DNA from: Aphrocallistes beatrix
Lineage: Eukaryota; Porifera; Hexactinellida; Sceptrulophora; Aphrocallistidae
DNA: 64,000 nt
Assembly: GCA_963281255.1 (NCBI GenBank)
Contig: OY725488.1
Location: forward strand, 682,001 to 746,000
Reading direction: 5' to 3'
Within the stretch, counting starts at the first letter, position 1. Each line of letters begins with the position of its first letter. The notes under the pieces are model-generated. The model worked only from the letters and a program-made list of their open reading frames with translations. It searched no databases and was not told where the DNA came from. The position numbers and the translations under genes were made by a program. Below, piece after piece: positions 9,583-20,955 of this stretch.

Positions 9583-12500
9583 CTACAGAGGATTTTCAAA
9601 CTCATCCTCATGGAGGGGCCTGGTGTGATATCTCGAAGGAGAACATTGAGGCGATGGGGCTATAGTTCCGGGATCCGTGTCGTGGGTGATGCTTTCTGAA
9701 TAGCAGCTACGATTGGGAGATGGAGAATAATTAGATTTTTTGAGAGGTGAACTACCAGAAGCAACACAAACACTGGCTTGATTGTGTGACTCCGGACTAG
9801 AGATTGAAGTATTTCGTGAAGGTATATCGTTGCTGTTCGTGATGCTTAAAGTATTATTGTTTGCATAAATCGTCCTCTCGTTGTGAAATAAACTCAAAGT
9901 ACTATCAGCTTCTAGGTTAGTTGAGTAGCTGTTGAGTGATACTCGACTGGAAGGTAGAGCAAGCATATCAAACTCGACTTGACTGGGCAACCTTTTGAGT
10001 TTTTTCTTTGACATTCTTTTAGGCGTCAACATCGTAAAGATTCTCCCACGGTGTGTGTCATCGTGCTTTGAGTCCATAATTGGATAATCAGGAAAATTAT
10101 TAGTTTTATACATACTTCCTTGTGATTGACAGCGCGAGTTGTGTGGAAATTGAGAGTCTGGTAATGCGTTGCAAGGCTGACTATATAAACGGGTAAGAGA
10201 ACTACAATGTGTTTCAGTGATAACAGGAAATGATGTACTAGAAGTGTTTTGGTTATCATGGATATAATCATTGGAAAAAATGTCTGCAGAATTAATCTGC
10301 TTCACATGTTCGGGTAGATTTTCAATTTCAACTGAGACGGAGAGGCCGTCTATCGAAGCTGAATCATCGACCCTCTTCTTCCTGGAACACTTCGGTAGAT
10401 TTGATGGCAGTGCCGTGTGACTTGTATCGATCTTTGAAGCTGTGCTCTTTTTAGACATATTATTACGACGATAAACTTTAAAGTATCTGTATCTGTGGAT
10501 GATGATGGCAAGTAGACTCACGCCTAAAAGTCCGTTTGATAATATAAAGAACCACTGAGTAAACGACAGAGTTCTGTCAATCTTGGTGAATAAAAGTATA
10601 AGCGTGCTGAACCATGGAATGCCAAGCGTTATGCTTAGAATTCCTATGCTAAGGAGCATCTTCTTGAAATTTGCCATTTTCGTGTCACTTAACGTCCTGA
10701 AAATACGGAAAGCCGTTATTATAAGTAAGCCGAGGTTGAAAAGAAGTGTGAGGTAGAGCGGGCCTAAGAAAAGCCAGATTAAATCGTCTCCAGGCTCGAT
10801 CCAACATATTTTGGCTGTATCGACGTGTCCTCTAAATCCGAGTACACAGGAGATTATACTGGGTATCAGGGGGAATCCCCACCCGATAATGTAGAGCAGC
10901 CACATGGTATTGTATTCTTTAAGTGAAGCTGTAGAATATAAAGATAAATAAACCCCAAGTCTAATTTCTTTAGAAATCTGTTTACTTTATAAAACGTATA
11001 TTGTGACAAAAACTATTTAGCATAGAGGCTATCGAAAAAATCTTACCTATAACAACTCTCTGGAATATGTGAATCCCAGCACAGAGCTGCCAGCAGAAAG
11101 CAGAGAGAAAGAAGTACTGTATTAGTGCGGAGGTTAGTACGCAAAGATGGCTGAGATTAGGTTTGGCTGCAAAAGTTTCGATTCCAACCAAAAATATTGC
11201 GATGCCGGCGAGAAGTGCGATCGAGATGTTTAGGTATATTTGGTTGATACCATGGTCATGCCTGAGGAATTTAAAGCCTCCGTGACAAATCAAGCATACA
11301 GCAACAAAGATAAGGAGGAAGGTTACGCAGAGTAAGATATAAGAAACAATTTTGAGGCTAAGAGTTTCCAAATCGTTTATAGTGACATTAGCTGGAGTGA
11401 ATAAAACCGCGAAACTGGTTAAATGGGTAGTTCCGCATGTTATAATGCCCTCTTCTCTGTCGTAAGAAACCAGTTCCACTCCTTCCGTGGACCAAACGGA
11501 TGTGCTCGTGTTAAAGAACTTGCATCTTGGAGTGTAGCCGTTAGGAGGAGGGTAGAGAATGTGGAATATTATGTTTACCTGAATTAAGTATAAAGACTGA
11601 TATAAATACAATAAATTAACTTGAAATAAGATTGCGTTTTGACATTGATCAACTACTTATACTATACATTACATATTTACCTTTCTTGGTAAACGAGTGA
11701 TGGTTTCGGAATTAGAATTCATTAGTCCAAAGGATAGGACAGAAGATGCTCTTTTTTCTTCCAGGACTGTAGCATTAGGGTTCGGATCAACAGTGATACC
11801 TCCAAACACAGCTGTTGTTGCCTATTATTTAGAGTGAATGAATGAATTTCTTCACTCTTTTAATTACAAGTATGTAGTATTAATATGATAAACTGACCTT
11901 GATGACGCTACCATTAATTGAACTATTCTCATTCAATTCGGATAACAGGGACAGAGGGAAGACTATGTTGTCACTTATGTTGCCAAAATTTCCCTCAGGA
12001 AATTTTACGGTAACATTCGAGTTTTGATTTGGGTCCGTATTATTAGGGATGGCGTCTGAAACGATGAGAATGCTGGTGTTCTCCTCGTTGACAGTTATCT
12101 CGGTAGAGTTACATTCTACGATCGAGTAACAGTCTCGGGCTAGTTTTCTGGAGAGATTTTCTATCCCAACAATGGCTGATACCACCACGCTTTCACTGTT
12201 GCTAGACTAAAAAATAAAAAGTTCATAAAACTATTTTAAATATCGCGAAATTTAAGTCACTTACGAGGGGCTGATTGTCTGTTTGGCTATAATTCTTTGA
12301 TGTATTCTCATCAGTTATGACAAGGTTGTTTGCGGTTGTTAACAGGTTCCCTTTGATACCGTCCACACTACTATTTCTGTTGTTTGATACCAGAGTGACG
12401 CTAGTCGCATACAGTTGCCCTGCTACTGTCAACACCTCGTCAGAAGAAATTAATGTGTCATTGCTTTCTTCTGTTTGTTGCGCAAAATTGACTGCATCAT

Positions 12501-15500
12501 CAACAATACTGTTAAGACTGTCGGCAAGGGTAGGAGATATTTCAGTTTCATTCTGCAATTGCTCGATAGTATCTCTCAGATTCCCGATGTCTACTTCGGA
12601 TACCAGTGTGAACAACCTGGTTACGGAGGCATTTCTATTTGTAGCATGGCAGGTAAACTTGAATACAGTCAAACCCGTCTCATTGAGAATGCTAGGGTCA
12701 ACGTTATATGAGTTGATTTGGAGTGTTGTATTGTCGAGGTTGGTTGTCCAGGTTATCTTCGGGAGAGGATTTCCATTAGCTTTGCATTCAAGCAGTCTAG
12801 CAAATTTTCTTATATCTTTTTCTACAGTGTATTCATCTTCAGTTGGGAAATCGATCATTGGAGAAGTTTCTACACGAATTTAACAAGCAGTTTATTTTAA
12901 ACGCATGTCTTGACTTGAAGTGACTTTCAAGGTTGCTCGTATGGTTGTGCATGGAGCAACTTCTTTGCAAGCAGAGGCATAGCCAGGGTGCGGCACATGG
13001 GGCCTAGGCCGCAACCTCAAAGGCTGTGCCCACTAAAATTTCACAAATTAGCATTGGGTGCCGCAACCCTCTCACGGAATGGACTGGAGTTGCCGCACCC
13101 TAAAATTGTGCTGGCAACGCCTTTGTTTGCAGCATTTAAATCAATTGATTTACTCTATCGCTCAGTTCTAATTTATACTGCAAGCTGTACCTGGTCGTAA
13201 CTCTAGCTGTGTTGACTTTGAAGGTCCATCTCCTACTGCTGTGTAGGGAGTGACTGTAAAGGTGAATGGAATCGAGTGGAAGAGCTCCCTCAGCAAGATG
13301 CAGGTTTCATTGGTATAGTTGTCCCATCTCCTAAACTCCGAGTTATCAGATGTAGTGACAATCGTGTAGTTAATTATACGTCCATTCTGATGTTCGAATG
13401 GGGGTGGGTCCCAGGAAATTGATACTGAATAGGGACTCGCCTCTCTTGCGATTAGATTCAGGACTCGGGCACTCGGAACTAAAGTAAATAAGCGAGTTTC
13501 TCAATTTAAAGGATTGGTGGTGAGTTGGTGTATAAAATAATGGTTACCTGCTTCAATTGTAGATGCATAAGTAGAAGCAACAGGTCCAAATCCAACAGAT
13601 GTGGCGGCGTTTACAGAGATAGAATAATTCGTATTCTCTTGCAAGTCTGACAGTATTGCAGAGGTGTCACTGATATGCACAATTCTGATGGATGTATCCA
13701 AGTCGATTCCGTAGTATCTGACAGCATAGCCAGTAATGCTCCCATCTGTTAGATTCCGATTTGGTGCTGACCAGGTGACATTCAGTGCAGTGCTACTTAT
13801 GGGTCGGGCGGACAAACTCGAAGGAATCCCTTCAGGATCTACGGAAAAGTTATAATAGAATTAAGTAACAATATGATATTGTTGCACGTATTTATATGGT
13901 CAATAATTAAATAAGCTGTATTCGTCCGAATTTTGTAGTATGCATTTGTCCGACAATTGAATGTCTATTGTCTGATACCTGCATACTCCTTTCGGACAAA
14001 TGCACGAACCTAAATAATTACTTAAACATACTTGATTCGTTAGTCTTTATAGTTAATTGTGTATCAGGGCCTTCTCCAACAATAGTGTTAGCTCTCAGTG
14101 TAACATCATAATTGGTGTTCTCCTCTAACCCAGTCAGTTCTGGTTCGATATAACTGATACCGTCCACAACCTGTATTACTTCAGTAAACAAAAGCGTGTC
14201 TCTCTCCACACCTCTGTAGGTGAGTGTGTAGTTGGTAATGACTCCGTTCTGATCGTAGATGGGAGGAGGATCCCAGGTCACGCTCACGATGGTAGGAGAA
14301 ATGGAAACAGCTCTGAAGTTTGTAGGAATAGCAGATGGAACTAAACAGATCAAATTAGTGAATAATAAACATATTCTACTCCGTCAGCTGTGTTGTATAA
14401 GAGTATGCATACTCACCATCTTCATTAGTTCTCTGCGTGACAATAGCATCAGGACCTTTACCCACAATCGTGAAAGGAGCCACAACAATGGAATAAGTCG
14501 TATACTCCTGTAGCTCTGTAAGTATAATGGATTGATCACCAAAACCAGGATTACTGAGATAGATAACCCTGGTAGTTGTGTCAATCTCTATGCCGGAGTA
14601 GGTGACAGAGTAGTTGAGAAGAACTCCGTTCAGATCATTCAGAATTGGTACACTCCAACTCACAAGGATGGATGTGGCATTCAGCTGTGTTGTGGAGGTT
14701 GTTAGGTTACGAACAGGTGAAGAAGGAACTGAAAGTAAGTAACAAATGATATCCTGAATGTTTCATAAAAAACTGAGGAGTCATAGCTCAAAAATAATAC
14801 TGTAACTTTTACAATTGCATTGTTACACACAACTTATCTTTAAACGTACCATCTTCAGATGTATGTTCTGTCAGATTGATGTACGGACCTGCTCCCACAA
14901 TCGTGTTAGCACTTACACTGATTTCATAGGTTGTGTCTTCTTGCAAGTTAACAAGATCCGGAGCAATATAAATACTCCCATTCAATACAGGAATTTCTAT
15001 AGTTTTCAAATTGAAATCTCTTTCTATGCCACTGTAAGATAGTGTGTAGCTTGTAATTATTCCATTCAAATGGTCGATTGGAGGAGGTTCCCAAGTTGTG
15101 TTGATAATACGAGGGGAGATGACATTGGTAGAAAAAGAAGTGGGGGAATCAGATGGGGCTAAAATATCAAAACAATAAACAATCACCTCTTCAAAATTAT
15201 TTATATTAATGTTCTGCAACTCACCATCTTGATTAGTTCTCTGCATGACAATAGCATCAGGACCTTTACCCACCATCGTGAAAGGAGCCACAACAATGGA
15301 ATAAGTCGTATACTCCTGTAGCTCTGTAAGCGTAATCGATTGATCACCAAAACCAGGATTACTGAGATAGATAACCCTGGTAGTTGTGTCAATCTCTATG
15401 CCGGAGTAGGTGACAGAGTAGTTGAGAAGAACTCCATTCAGATCATTCAGAATTGGTACCCTCCAACTCACAAGAATGGATGTGGCATTCAGCTGTGTTG

Positions 15501-16313
15501 TGGAGGTTGTTAGGTCACGAACAGGTGAAGAAGGAACTATAACGATTAAACGATAATTAAATTCAAATAAAAAAATAATTTAATATATTGCTTATTATGA
15601 TTTTAGAAATATTCCATATCGAGAAATGTCATACCGTCTTCAGGAGTGAGTACGGTTGTCGATGTGATAGGACCAGCTCCTATGATGGTGTGAGCTTGAA
15701 TTGTGATGTTGAAGGTAGTGTCCTCTTCCAGACCTGTCACAGTCAGAGAGGTGTTGGATCGGCCCTCAGTTGGGATATTCACGATTCGCTCTTCTGTGTC
15801 TCGTTCCAATCCCTGGTAGGTGAGTGTGTAACGAGTCAGCAGACCGTTGAGGTCCGGATAGGGAGGAGCGTACCATGTGATGTAGATGGTGCGTGGTGTC
15901 ACTGCTGAGCTGGTGAGGTTAGAAGGAACTCCAGTTGGTGCTATTCAACATAACTCGAATAAGAACGCCGTAGAATGATTATATTCTAACAACTGACAAC
16001 CTACATGCTTGCAGTGTTCTCAGCTCTGTCGTGACCTCAGGGCCATATCCTACGCTGGTGGCAGCTGCCACACGGATCTCATACAGCGTATACTCTTCTA
16101 AACTTGTTATGGTATAGTCATAGAGGATACTAAAATCCGATGCTTGGAGGTGGATCATCCTCTCGGATGTATCCAAAACGAATCCCCTGTAGGAGAGAGA
16201 GTAGTTGACTATAACTCCGTTCTGATCCCTTAGTACGGGCGCTTCCCATCTGACATTTATAGATGTACTGCTTAAGGAAGAGACCGTAAGGTTGGTCGGC
16301 TCAGAAGAAGGGA
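9583..16313 (-). CDS. Adhesion GPCR, exons 9-21 (eight FnIII, Ig, GAIN/GPS, 7TM, tail); same gene as 20956-26079
   Basis: Exons in transcript order, joined by GT-AG introns: eight FnIII exons 16005-16313, 15635-15940, 15225-15536, 14850-15158, 14417-14728, 14032-14340, 13548-13838, 13191-13478 (all phase 1-1); 12265-12869 (Ig-like domain, then the start of GAIN); 11898-12206; 11681-11821; 11047-11578 (GPS with HLTSFAVL, TM1-3); 9583-10928 (TM4-7 and about 290 tail residues). With exons 1-8 the CDS sums to 7623 nt, exactly 2541 codons. Each FnIII shows the WxxPP...NG...Y.L.Y.G.ERD pattern. The first exon here starts in phase 1, so it needs an upstream exon, and the nearest lies beyond exportin-7. 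The alternative is a separate gene starting at an ATG at 16365, but that leader is not a convincing signal peptide. The receptor is paralogous to the one at 199-2672. Confidence 0.85.
12972..13125. mobile_element. 154-bp hAT-like MITE in a GPCR intron
   Basis: Ends CAGAGGCATAGCCAGGG and, on the other strand, CAAAGGCGTTGCCAGC, close to the well-known CAGGGGCGTAGCCAG type of hAT terminus. Flanked by TTTGCAAG (12964-12971) and TTTGCAGC (13126-13133), a decayed 8-bp duplication. The interior has partly inverted repeats of a GGGTGCCGCAAC-like motif and no coding capacity. Confidence 0.65.
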
Positions 16314-16514
16314 CTAGAATAATCGAACATAAATTAGAAGAATGGATACAATGAATTATGTTCAAATCTTAACAAATTAATACTATACTGTTTATAAACG
16401 TATTAAAATGCATGAAAATAAGTGATATGGATTAATACTACTAAAATAGGAACTGGTCTCATTCGATCTCAAATAATAGAAACTAGGGTTAAATACTAAT
16501 TCTGCAAAAATATT

Positions 16515-19500
16515 CTAATCTGAATCGATAAAAGAATATTCGGGGTTTCCAACTTCCTTCAGTTTATTGTTTAGATCTCTTCGCAGAGCGTTCAAATTTT
16601 GAGTGAATTTATCCTTATTTCTAACATTGACGGATTGTTCAATGCCTTCCATCAGCTGTTCAAAACTTTTCTCCATCCTAGTCCGTAGTTCAGAGGGTTG
16701 CAACTCAATTATTCGCTTCTGAAATCTCTGGAAGTATTCGGGATCGATCAAAATGAGTGACAGGAGGGGCCGGGACATGGACCACTGGTTCCTACACTCC
16801 TCAAACATGACGGTGTTTAGGATGGAAGACATGATCTCCTGAATGAGCTCTTTACACTGTTGGAAAACGTGAACAAGATGTGCACCTGTCGTGGACTGTA
16901 TCTTCTTGTTCGCCTGTTTGAACACGTGACTGAAGATGTTATCCAGGGACTGGCAGCACCCAGTGCACATGAGCGTATCACTCGACTTGATCCCGCCGGC
17001 CAGGGAGCTCAGGATATAGAATATGACCTGGTGGTCGAGTGGAGAGATATACTCCACGTGATCCTGACAGAATACTTCCAACGCATTGAAGTAGGCGGCT
17101 GTCAGTTTGGGATATTGGAGGAGCTGGTCTAATTGGATGCTCATGAATAATTTGATAAATGTTTGAAGAGCACTGTCTAGTGCAGGGTCATTGTACAGTT
17201 GGAAAACGCCGAAGTTACAGTACTGCCCACTCAGGCCTACCTTAAGCACATTAAAACAACACAAGATTCCTTTCAGTTTAAATTCGTATAACTTATCAGG
17301 AGGGAAGTCGTTGAAGTTTATGATCTGAGACCCGTAGCCGACCACAGCTCGGCTCAACTCTTGGAAGATGAGGACCCCACTCGGGGAGGTGACTTCAGGG
17401 ATGAGTCGCTGGCAGCGGTTGGTCCCCGACTCCATCAGGAGTTTGAGGATGGGGACTGCGACATCAGGGTCATGGAACCATCTGTTGAGACAGTCGATGA
17501 GAAGGTGGATGAACTCAGGAAAGAACCAAGCAAAGAACATTTGGTAGCAGGGCCGTGATGAAATAACCTGTACAACTCCCCTCAGGTCATAGGAAAGTCC
17601 GGTGATCATGTTCTTGACCTGTGCCTCGTTCTGAGACGTGGAACCGGTGGGTAGCGCCTGTATCATCGAGGTAAGCTTTTTGAAGTTAACAGTGAGTGGA
17701 GCCATGTACATATCAAACACTTCACTCTCCTCTTCCTTCAACTCTCCTAGCACCAGCCTGCTGATGGACTTGTAGAAGAAGAAACGCAGCTTGAAGTGTG
17801 TCTTGCACCCGCTGTTATAGTTGAGGAACGGGAACTCGACGCTGTTGTGATGGTTGATGAGGAGCTGTGATGCTTCCAGCTTCATTAGCCTCTTAGGCGT
17901 GGAACTCCCAGTGGACAGCTCGTTGAAGAGGGAGAGAGTGCGCTGTAGGATGAGGTCATTGTCTTTGAACAACTTCAGGTTCGAAATGATTCGCTGCAAG
18001 TAGAATTCTAGCAGGAAGGATTCATCCGCGATGCCCAGCTGTCGGGAGAGAACCTCGTAGACTTGAGTCGTGCTCTTCTGCATGTGTTCGTTGATGTAGG
18101 TCTTGCGCAGGTGGTCAAGAAACACCAGGAGCGCCTCATCCAGCCTGAAGCAGGTGATCTGCGCCCTGTGCTGGTCCATGAACCCACTCAGCTGCAGCAC
18201 CCGGCTGGTCATCTCCCCGTCCAGCATGTCGTGCTCATCGTTGGCCGCGTAGGAGATCCTCCCACCCACCATGTACCCGGCGATGAACACGAGCCAGGCC
18301 AGCTGCATCTCCACCACCTCGGACGAGAGGACCCCCTCCACTGCAGGGGTGCTCGGAGCCGCGAGAGCGGTCTGGTAGCTACGCGCGCAATGCTCGAAGT
18401 AGTTGAGGATGCAGCGGGAGGTGTGGTCGTAGTCGCACCTTGCGATCGTGGCGATTTGTTCCAGCTGGTGCATGATGGTGCCTGAATCTTGGAATGCCTC
18501 CTCGCACGCTTCAAAATGGGTGACGCACATCTGTAGGCGGTTCATGATATAGGCCTCCATCATCCGGGGGGTGTGCACCTTGATGATCTGAGTGTCGGTT
18601 CTACGGACGTAGGCCATGGAGGCGACCTGGCGGGCCCAGAAGCTGAGCACGTAGTAGACCGACTGGGGAGAGAACTCGTTGAGTGCCGAGAAAATCTTGG
18701 TCGTGAATTGGCTGACTTGGTTGAGGAGATGCTCAAAGTGTGGTTCCTGCTTGACAAGCTCTGACATCTGATAGTTTGCTTTCAGGCGAAGTATCAAACG
18801 GCAGAATTGGTGGAAACAGTCCGCATTATCCAGGTGTATCTCTGTGGTGAGGATCTCAGACACGCCTAGTATGAACTCCTTCAACAGTTCTTGTCTCTCT
18901 GTCGACTCCAACAAGCCCCTCCTGACAGCTGCGATTGAGCTAAGACATGACATTGCCAGGTGTGCTATTTCAGCAGGCAATATTGAATACAGTTTGAAGA
19001 GAACGGTATGGGTGGTCTGAGGCAGGAAGAAAGGGCGCCAGGAGTTGGGGGCCTGTAGGCTAGTCATTTCGTCACTTTGCTCATCCGTAGCAAGACATGT
19101 AAAGTCGAATTGCAGACAATGGTTGATCAGCTGTAGGCACTGGCCCATGTTGATGTAGACTGGGCTCACTTTGGTCAGATTCTGTACTTGGTTCGTGTTG
19201 AACTTGTCTTTTATATATTCGATCGAGGATGTGAATATGTCGAAGAGAACTTCTTCTTTGAAGCTAACCAGCAGCTTCCTGTGCCTGGCGAGAGATCTGA
19301 GGCTGCCTGACTGACTAAATTGATTGACTGTGTCAATCAGAATTACAAGTCCGACAAAATTTATCTCAGGGTTAGGAGCCGACATGGCATCGGATCGTGA
19401 GGTCGGGATCAGTGCAATGGCTTCCTTCACAATTTCTCTAAACGGAAAATCGTCATCAATAGAATCGAACCATCCGAATTTGCAAAGTTTTGCAAGGACG

Positions 19501-19841
19501 CCTGAAACTTGAAGAATGACGTAATGCGGCACTCGGGCAGCTATTCCACTTGTGAGGTATCGGAAGAGGTCGTTCTTGAGCTGGACGCGCTCGACAATAG
19601 CCAACGGCTGTCTCTGAGAGGACACCTGTTTCTCCAACATACTGGCTGCTACGACGATAGAAGAGGGAGAGGTGGATCTCTCTAGCAGAAGCTTGGCAAC
19701 GGTGAAAGCACTCGGCGATTCGGCGAGCACTTGCAGGGCTTCTTGTGCTCTCTGCCTCAAAACGCTGTCAACCGATTCGTACATGTCATTGCAGAACTGC
19801 TCGACTTGCTTTAGATCAGAGGGACTTATCGGACCAGACAT
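16515..19841 (-). CDS. XPO7: Exportin-7 (RanBP16-type importin-beta family nuclear export receptor)
   Basis: A single 1108-residue frame. I start at the ATG at 19841; the frame stays open upstream but without an ATG. Exportin-7 is a HEAT-repeat karyopherin that binds Ran-GTP and carries folded proteins through nuclear pores. Recognised family stretches include the N-terminal LEQFC-like helix followed by a LLLER motif, NFGVFQLYNDPALDSALQTF, MCTGCCQSLD and FEECRNQWSMSRPLL near the C terminus. Length is close to vertebrate exportin-7 (about 1087). I considered exportin-4 and rejected it on these motifs. The gene sits inside a roughly 4.6-kb intron of the adhesion GPCR, on the same strand, with only about 200 bp between its stop and the next GPCR exon. 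Confidence 0.93.
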   Translation of the reverse strand: MSGPISPSDLKQVEQFCNDMYESVDSVLRQRAQEALQVLAESPSAFTVAKLLLERSTSPSSIVVAASMLEKQVSSQRQPLAIVERVQLKNDLFRYLTSGIAARVPHYVILQVSGVLAKLCKFGWFDSIDDDFPFREIVKEAIALIPTSRSDAMSAPNPEINFVGLVILIDTVNQFSQSGSLRSLARHRKLLVSFKEEVLFDIFTSSIEYIKDKFNTNQVQNLTKVSPVYINMGQCLQLINHCLQFDFTCLATDEQSDEMTSLQAPNSWRPFFLPQTTHTVLFKLYSILPAEIAHLAMSCLSSIAAVRRGLLESTERQELLKEFILGVSEILTTEIHLDNADCFHQFCRLILRLKANYQMSELVKQEPHFEHLLNQVSQFTTKIFSALNEFSPQSVYYVLSFWARQVASMAYVRRTDTQIIKVHTPRMMEAYIMNRLQMCVTHFEACEEAFQDSGTIMHQLEQIATIARCDYDHTSRCILNYFEHCARSYQTALAAPSTPAVEGVLSSEVVEMQLAWLVFIAGYMVGGRISYAANDEHDMLDGEMTSRVLQLSGFMDQHRAQITCFRLDEALLVFLDHLRKTYINEHMQKSTTQVYEVLSRQLGIADESFLLEFYLQRIISNLKLFKDNDLILQRTLSLFNELSTGSSTPKRLMKLEASQLLINHHNSVEFPFLNYNSGCKTHFKLRFFFYKSISRLVLGELKEEESEVFDMYMAPLTVNFKKLTSMIQALPTGSTSQNEAQVKNMITGLSYDLRGVVQVISSRPCYQMFFAWFFPEFIHLLIDCLNRWFHDPDVAVPILKLLMESGTNRCQRLIPEVTSPSGVLIFQELSRAVVGYGSQIINFNDFPPDKLYEFKLKGILCCFNVLKVGLSGQYCNFGVFQLYNDPALDSALQTFIKLFMSIQLDQLLQYPKLTAAYFNALEVFCQDHVEYISPLDHQVIFYILSSLAGGIKSSDTLMCTGCCQSLDNIFSHVFKQANKKIQSTTGAHLVHVFQQCKELIQEIMSSILNTVMFEECRNQWSMSRPLLSLILIDPEYFQRFQKRIIELQPSELRTRMEKSFEQLMEGIEQSVNVRNKDKFTQNLNALRRDLNNKLKEVGNPEYSFIDSD

Positions 19842-20955
19842 CCTTACACTACTTATTTCCAAACAGGCGCTAATAAAATGAATTAGTACGGTGTGAGATC
19901 TATAACTAAGTATGTAGTTGGATGACTACTGATCAGGATTTGATCCTATAGTAATTTTATAGTTATTTGTGTGATGTACTAATTACTTTGTCTGCTTCTA
20001 CATAACAGCATAATGTAAACTGCTGTGATCTTGCAATATAATTATCAGTACACTATTGATTTCAAAAATTACCAACTTTCAACATGATGACAATTAGACA
20101 TTACTTAGAAGGGAATACAAATCGTTCCTTGTGCATTCTCGTAATATATTTACTTACATGCAAGTCCAAACAATTACATAATGGTTGAGTAAGAGAGGTA
20201 CTAGTCCGAAATTCTATATTGAAAACCTGACTAATTAATTAGTTTAATTGAGAGATAATATTTGTGGCGGCACAAGTAAGGCGCCGGACGCCAGCCCGGT
20301 ATTCATCTGCCTGTCGCCTGAGCAGAAACCTTTTGACAATACAAATTAATGCAAATAACCGAAATTGAAGTTGCAATCCATAATTATTGTGCAAAATAGC
20401 ACTAATGTACATTTGTCTGCAAAGTAATGACTAGAAATTGTGACTCAAATTACTAAATTTTAGCACTTAGCAGTGCTCGACAATCCGATGGTTTGGTGGT
20501 GATAGCCACCAAAATTCATCTGGCACTTACATTAACTCATAGAGGCTTATGAAAGCTACAAAACACAGCTGATAGAATAGAAGGACTCCTCTAGGTATGT
20601 CAATACACGACTTATGTATACCTTTGATCTCGATAACCATCATCCTTCCAGATGATGTGTCAACATGAAGTACCTATGCAATTAATTAAACCAATGAAGA
20701 GCATTATTTTTTCTCTCAAATTGGTGTAATTACGCGTAAATTTGCGGTATAGAATTTTTATAAACGAAATATTCAAATTGTATATTTCAAACGGTTTTGT
20801 TTACACCAAAATCTTTCAAATAAATAAGTATGCGTTTATTCGACTTGCAATTAATTAAATGGTAAGGAGGGAATATATACACAATATTGTGTTCTAACTG
20901 TTCTTAGAATAATATAAGCATACTATGTATCATACAGAATAAAATTTCAACTCAC
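19842..20955. other. Intronic spacer upstream of exportin-7
   Basis: These 1.1 kb lie between the exportin-7 start and GPCR exon 8, and must contain the exportin-7 promoter. AT-rich, no ORF. Two short items stand out. A 23-bp GC-rich motif at 20282-20304 recurs with two mismatches at 41377-41399. A stretch near 20469-20510 begins CAGTGCTCGACAA and contains GGTTTGGTGG...GCCACCAAAATT, which resembles sequence at 59.6 kb and is probably a decayed hAT-like repeat. Confidence 0.4.

Noticed and set aside
18063-18514. Long overlapping frames on both strands inside exportin-7
   Set aside because: Shadow frames in a locally GC-rich part of exportin-7; the exportin frame shows clear homology.
16515-19841. 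Exportin-4 identity
   Set aside because: Length alone would allow it, but the motifs NFGVF, MCTGCC and CRNQWSMSRPLL are those of exportin-7.
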